From NCBI RefSeq assembly GCF_025148125.1, contig NZ_CP102267.1, positions 187,501 through 251,500 of the forward strand: a stretch of 64,000 bases of DNA, in the 5' to 3' direction. The position numbers and the translations under genes are program-made. Positions within the stretch are counted from its first letter, which is position 1. Each line of letters opens with the position of its first letter. The notes under the pieces were generated by a model that was given only the letters and a program-made list of their open reading frames with translations, was not told where the DNA came from and did no database searches. Source of the stretch: Blautia wexlerae DSM 19850 (GTDB lineage Bacteria > Bacillota > Clostridia > Lachnospirales > Lachnospiraceae). Positions 61,129 through 64,000 of the stretch are shown in pieces.

Positions 61129-61956
61129 TTATTTAATCAGAAATGGCTGAAGTGTCTGTATCGTATATTCATGCAGAGCTTCTTTTTTGCTCCTGTCAAT
61201 CTGCAGATAGTGAGCATAAAGTACATCCAGAACCAGCAGAATAGGAAACTGTGGGGAAATGATATTTCCATATTCCAGATGTTCCATGCTTGCGAAGATG
61301 AGCGTCTCATCGCAGAAGTCCTGATAGGATTTGTCCTGTCTTGCGGTCATAAGAAGTGTATAAGCTCCGTGCTGATGTGCAGCCTTCAGAGAAGAGATAA
61401 TATCATCCGTCTGTCCGCTGACACTGATACCGATGACCAGACAGTTCTCATCCAGAATAACAGAATTCACCTTCATAATATGACTGTCTGTAACTGCTTC
61501 GATATTTAGTCCGATACGCATGAAACGAAGCTTCATCTCCTGAGCTACGAGACCGGAACTGCCTCTTCCGTAAACATAAACACGAGGTTTAGAAACCAGC
61601 AGATTTGTGATCCGTGTGATCTGCGCTTTGTCTAGCAGAGCGTTAGATTTATTCAGAAGTTCCTGATAAGTATTAAATTCCGATACTTCAAAATTCGGAA
61701 TATTTTCTTCGGGACCTGGTGCCAGGTTCTGCTTATACTCATAAATAAATTCTCTGTATCCGTGAAATCCACATTTCTGGGCGAAACGTGAAAGTGAAGC
61801 TTCAGATACATAAAGAAGCCCGGAAATATTTCTGGAAGAAAAATCCTGCTCTTCAGTATTATGAATAAAGAAATCGGCGATTGTTCTTTCCAGCGGAGTG
61901 AATGTATGGTAATAAGATTCAATTAAAGGAATAATTTTATGTTTGTTTAATGACAT
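61129..61956 (-). CDS. MurR/RpiR-family regulator
   Basis: 275 residues: an N-terminal HTH_6 domain (FTPLERTIADFFIHN, then LLYVSEASLSRFAQKCGFHGYREF) and a C-terminal SIS sugar-phosphate-binding domain (VYVYGRGSSGLVAQEMKLRF, VIGISVSGQTDDIISSLK). Such regulators sense phosphosugars. It is divergent from nagB-nagA across 274 bases, so glucosamine or N-acetylglucosamine 6-phosphate is the likely effector. AAAGGAT is the best ribosome site before the ATG at 61956. Confidence 0.9.
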   Translation of the reverse strand: MSLNKHKIIPLIESYYHTFTPLERTIADFFIHNTEEQDFSSRNISGLLYVSEASLSRFAQKCGFHGYREFIYEYKQNLAPGPEENIPNFEVSEFNTYQELLNKSNALLDKAQITRITNLLVSKPRVYVYGRGSSGLVAQEMKLRFMRIGLNIEAVTDSHIMKVNSVILDENCLVIGISVSGQTDDIISSLKAAHQHGAYTLLMTARQDKSYQDFCDETLIFASMEHLEYGNIISPQFPILLVLDVLYAHYLQIDRSKKEALHEYTIQTLQPFLIK

Positions 61957-62149
61957 ATGGAATCCTTTCTGTATGGTGGAATTGCTATAGATTACTATAA
62001 CATTGTAGAATTTGTTTCACAAGGAGAATGTAAATATTTTCATGAAAAATATAAACAAGGAAAGTAATTTCGGCAAGCTTTAAAAACCGAACTGCAAAAT
62101 GGCTCAAAATAATAAAAAATGAAAGAAGATTCTAAAAACAATACATTCA

Positions 62150-62178
62150 TTGAAAATAGAACCAACGGGAATTATAAT
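62150..62178 (+). promoter_or_regulatory. nagBA promoter
   Basis: TTGAAA at 62150-62155, 17-base spacer, TATAAT at 62173-62178, about 50 bases before the nagB start. Confidence 0.75.
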
Positions 62179-62230
62179 GAGCTTATAACAAATCGGCAGT
62201 GTCAGATGACACGCAAAAAAGGAGAAAACT

Positions 62231-62974
62231 ATGATTATTTATGTAGGTAAAGATTATCAGGACGTAAGCAGAAAAGCAGCTAATATCATGTCTGCCCAGA
62301 TTATTATGAAACCAAACGCAGTTCTTGGACTGGCAACAGGCTCTACACCGGTCGGATTATATAAACAGCTTATCGAGTGGTACAACAAAGGCGACCTTGA
62401 TTTCTCACAGATCACATCTGTAAACCTGGATGAGTATAAAGGACTTTCCGGTGACAACGACCAGAGCTACCGTTATTTCATGAACACAAATCTGTTTGAT
62501 CATGTAAACATTGACAAAAACAGAACCTATGTACCAAACGGACTGGAAGAAGACAGTGACAAAGCATGTGCGGATTACAATGAGATCATCCGCAGTGTAG
62601 GCGGAATCGATATCCAGCTTCTGGGAATCGGCGGAAACGGACATATTGGTTTCAATGAACCCGGAGAAGCTTTTGAGAAGGAAACTCACTGCGTAGACCT
62701 TACAGAGAGCACCATCAAGGCAAATGCAAGATTCTTTGAAAGCATGGATGAAGTTCCGAAACAGGCATACACCATGGGAATCAAGAGCATTATGGCAGCA
62801 AAGAAAATCCTTCTTGTAGCAACAGGAAGTGCCAAGGCAGATGCTTTGTACAAATCCCTGTATGGACCGATCACACCAAATGTACCTGCATCTATCCTTC
62901 AGCTTCATCAGGATGTAACCGTAGTGGCAGATGAAGATGCGTTAAGTCTTATTAAAGAAAAAGGACTTTTATAA
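62231..62974 (+). CDS. nagB: Glucosamine-6-phosphate deaminase
   Basis: The 247-residue NagB opens MIIYVGKDYQDVSRKAANIM and has the phosphate-binding LGLATGSTPVGLYKQL, the catalytic Asp in NLDEYKGL, and GGNGHIGFNEPGEAF with the active-site His. It converts glucosamine 6-phosphate to fructose 6-phosphate and ammonia in the cytoplasm. The length is shorter than E. coli NagB (266) and typical of Firmicutes. AAAAAGGAG precedes the ATG. It is followed about 110 bases later by nagA. Confidence 0.95.
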   Translation: MIIYVGKDYQDVSRKAANIMSAQIIMKPNAVLGLATGSTPVGLYKQLIEWYNKGDLDFSQITSVNLDEYKGLSGDNDQSYRYFMNTNLFDHVNIDKNRTYVPNGLEEDSDKACADYNEIIRSVGGIDIQLLGIGGNGHIGFNEPGEAFEKETHCVDLTESTIKANARFFESMDEVPKQAYTMGIKSIMAAKKILLVATGSAKADALYKSLYGPITPNVPASILQLHQDVTVVADEDALSLIKEKGLL

Positions 62975-63085
62975 TACCGGCTCTTGTGTGATAACAACAG
63001 TATCAGTGGAAAGAATTGCCTGACAGAGATAAAGTCAGGGAAGTACTTAATAATTCACTTCAGCGAGAAAAGAGGCAAAAATCAG

Positions 63086-64000
63086 ATGATTATAAAGAAC
63101 GGAAAAGTTTTTCAGGAAGATGGCAGTTATAAAGTCGCAGATCTGTATGTAGAGAACGGCAGAATTGTGGCTTCAGCAGATGAAGTAACCGATAAAACGG
63201 AACTGGATGCATCGGGACTGAAGGTTCTGCCCGGACTGGTAGATATCCACAGCCATGGTGCAGTCAGACATGATTTCTCAGATGCAGATGTTGATGGGTT
63301 AAGAACAATCCTTCAGTATGAAAAATCTCATGGAATCACATCCTATTGCCCGACATCCATGACACTTCCAAAAGAAGAATTACTTAAGATTTTCCAGACT
63401 GCAAAAGATGTAGAACAGGATGAAACCTGTGCACGTATTGTGGGTATCAATATGGAAGGACCTTTCCTTGATCCTGCGAAAAAGGGAGCACATGTAGAAG
63501 GCTATATCCGTAAACCGGATATTGAATTTTTCAGAGCATGTAACGAAGCTGCGGGCGGAATGATCAAACTGGTAACTCTTGCACCGAATATGGAAGGCTC
63601 TGAGAAATTTATCAGAGAATTACATAATGAAGTGGTTATTTCCATCGGACATACAGCAGCAGATTATGGCTGCGCAGCAGAAGCGATGAAAGAGGGAGCA
63701 CTTCATGTGACTCATCTTTATAATGCCATGAATCCTATGGGACACAGAGAACCCGGTGTGATTGGCGCAGCAGCAGACAATCAGGACTGTATGGTAGAAC
63801 TGATCGGTGATGGGATTCATATCCATCCTGTAACTGTACGCAATACCTTCCGTTTATTTGGAGACAGCAGAGTCGTCCTTATCAGTGACTCCATGATGGC
63901 AACAGGTATGGAGAACGGACTGTATGAACTGGGCGGACAGGAAGTGACCATGAAAGACAGAAAGGCAACTCTGGCAGATGGAACGATCGCCGGTTCTGCA
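63086..64000 (+). CDS. nagA: N-acetylglucosamine-6-phosphate deacetylase (partial, runs off the window)
   Basis: An open frame of 305 codons with no stop before the window end. It opens MIIKNGKVFQEDG and reaches the amidohydrolase metal motif GLVDIHSHGAVRHDF near residue 60. Further family landmarks are MEGPFLDPAKKGAH, the ISIGHTAA segment with a metal-binding His, THLYNAMNPMGHREPG, and IGDGIHIHP; the catalytic Asp is expected in LISDSMMATG. It removes acetate from N-acetylglucosamine 6-phosphate to feed NagB. AGAGG lies nine bases before the ATG. About 75 residues are missing at the C-terminus. Confidence 0.94.
   Translation, partial: MIIKNGKVFQEDGSYKVADLYVENGRIVASADEVTDKTELDASGLKVLPGLVDIHSHGAVRHDFSDADVDGLRTILQYEKSHGITSYCPTSMTLPKEELLKIFQTAKDVEQDETCARIVGINMEGPFLDPAKKGAHVEGYIRKPDIEFFRACNEAAGGMIKLVTLAPNMEGSEKFIRELHNEVVISIGHTAADYGCAAEAMKEGALHVTHLYNAMNPMGHREPGVIGAAADNQDCMVELIGDGIHIHPVTVRNTFRLFGDSRVVLISDSMMATGMENGLYELGGQEVTMKDRKATLADGTIAGSA

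Overview
The window is a chromosomal segment of a low-G+C, spore-forming Firmicute, most likely a gut Lachnospiraceae (Blautia/Ruminococcus-like). I infer this from the 23S rRNA tail, a spoIIID gene behind a sigma-E-type promoter, TTGACA/TATAAT promoters with strong AGGAGG ribosome sites, a cobalamin riboswitch, an arabinan-degrading locus and TnpV/large-serine-recombinase mobile DNA. No database could be searched, so genus is a guess.

Layout. 1-910: 3' end of a 23S rRNA with no 5S after it. 1.2-5.2 kb: an internally deleted mglB remnant, an orphan BlaI-type repressor, a GNAT acetyltransferase and an M28 peptidase. 5.5-13.6 kb: a cobalamin riboswitch leading an operon for an Opp/Nik-type ABC transporter (two permeases, binding protein, two ATPases), a second, type-1-fold binding protein and an AstE/M14-like metallo-hydrolase with a His-rich tail; cobalt-chelate or corrinoid-related uptake is the inference. 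13.8-22.9 kb: DUF2284 protein, TetR regulator plus FucO-like dehydrogenase, a small alarmone synthetase, a coupled GGDEF/EAL pair and SstT, with several structured intergenic repeats.

23.1-36.95 kb: spoIIID is cut in two by a 13.6-kb integrative and mobilizable element. The element carries tnpV, a BlaI/BlaR1-like pair with two operators, an OmpR-type DNA-binding protein, an excisionase-like HTH, a MobV relaxase, a CHC2 primase, a VapE-like ATPase, a tight three-gene cargo (sce7726-like PD-(D/E)xK protein, sce7725-like protein, RES-domain protein) and a large serine recombinase whose stop codon lies in the attachment site. Joining the flanks at the shared ACATA restores an 83-codon SpoIIID frame exactly, so this is a candidate skin-like element in a sporulation gene.

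37.0-39.7 kb: an XRE regulator divergent from a two-gene unit, a small protein with an NSSSSSF N-terminus and a radical SAM/SPASM protein with a nuclease-like C-terminal domain, bracketed by near-identical terminators. 39.7-61.0 kb: an esterase, then an arabinan utilization locus: two ABC sugar importers, three GH51, one GH127, two GH43 enzymes, a LacI regulator and two paralogous ArsR-HTH regulators with a large C-terminal domain. A shared palindrome with TTATTTTA/TAAAATAA arms suggests common control. 61.1-64.0 kb: an RpiR-type regulator divergent from nagB-nagA (nagA runs off the window).

The best candidates for undescribed biology are the spoIIID-splitting element, its sce7726/sce7725/RES cargo, the XRE/NSSSSSF/radical-SAM-nuclease unit and the riboswitch-controlled transporter with a His-rich hydrolase.
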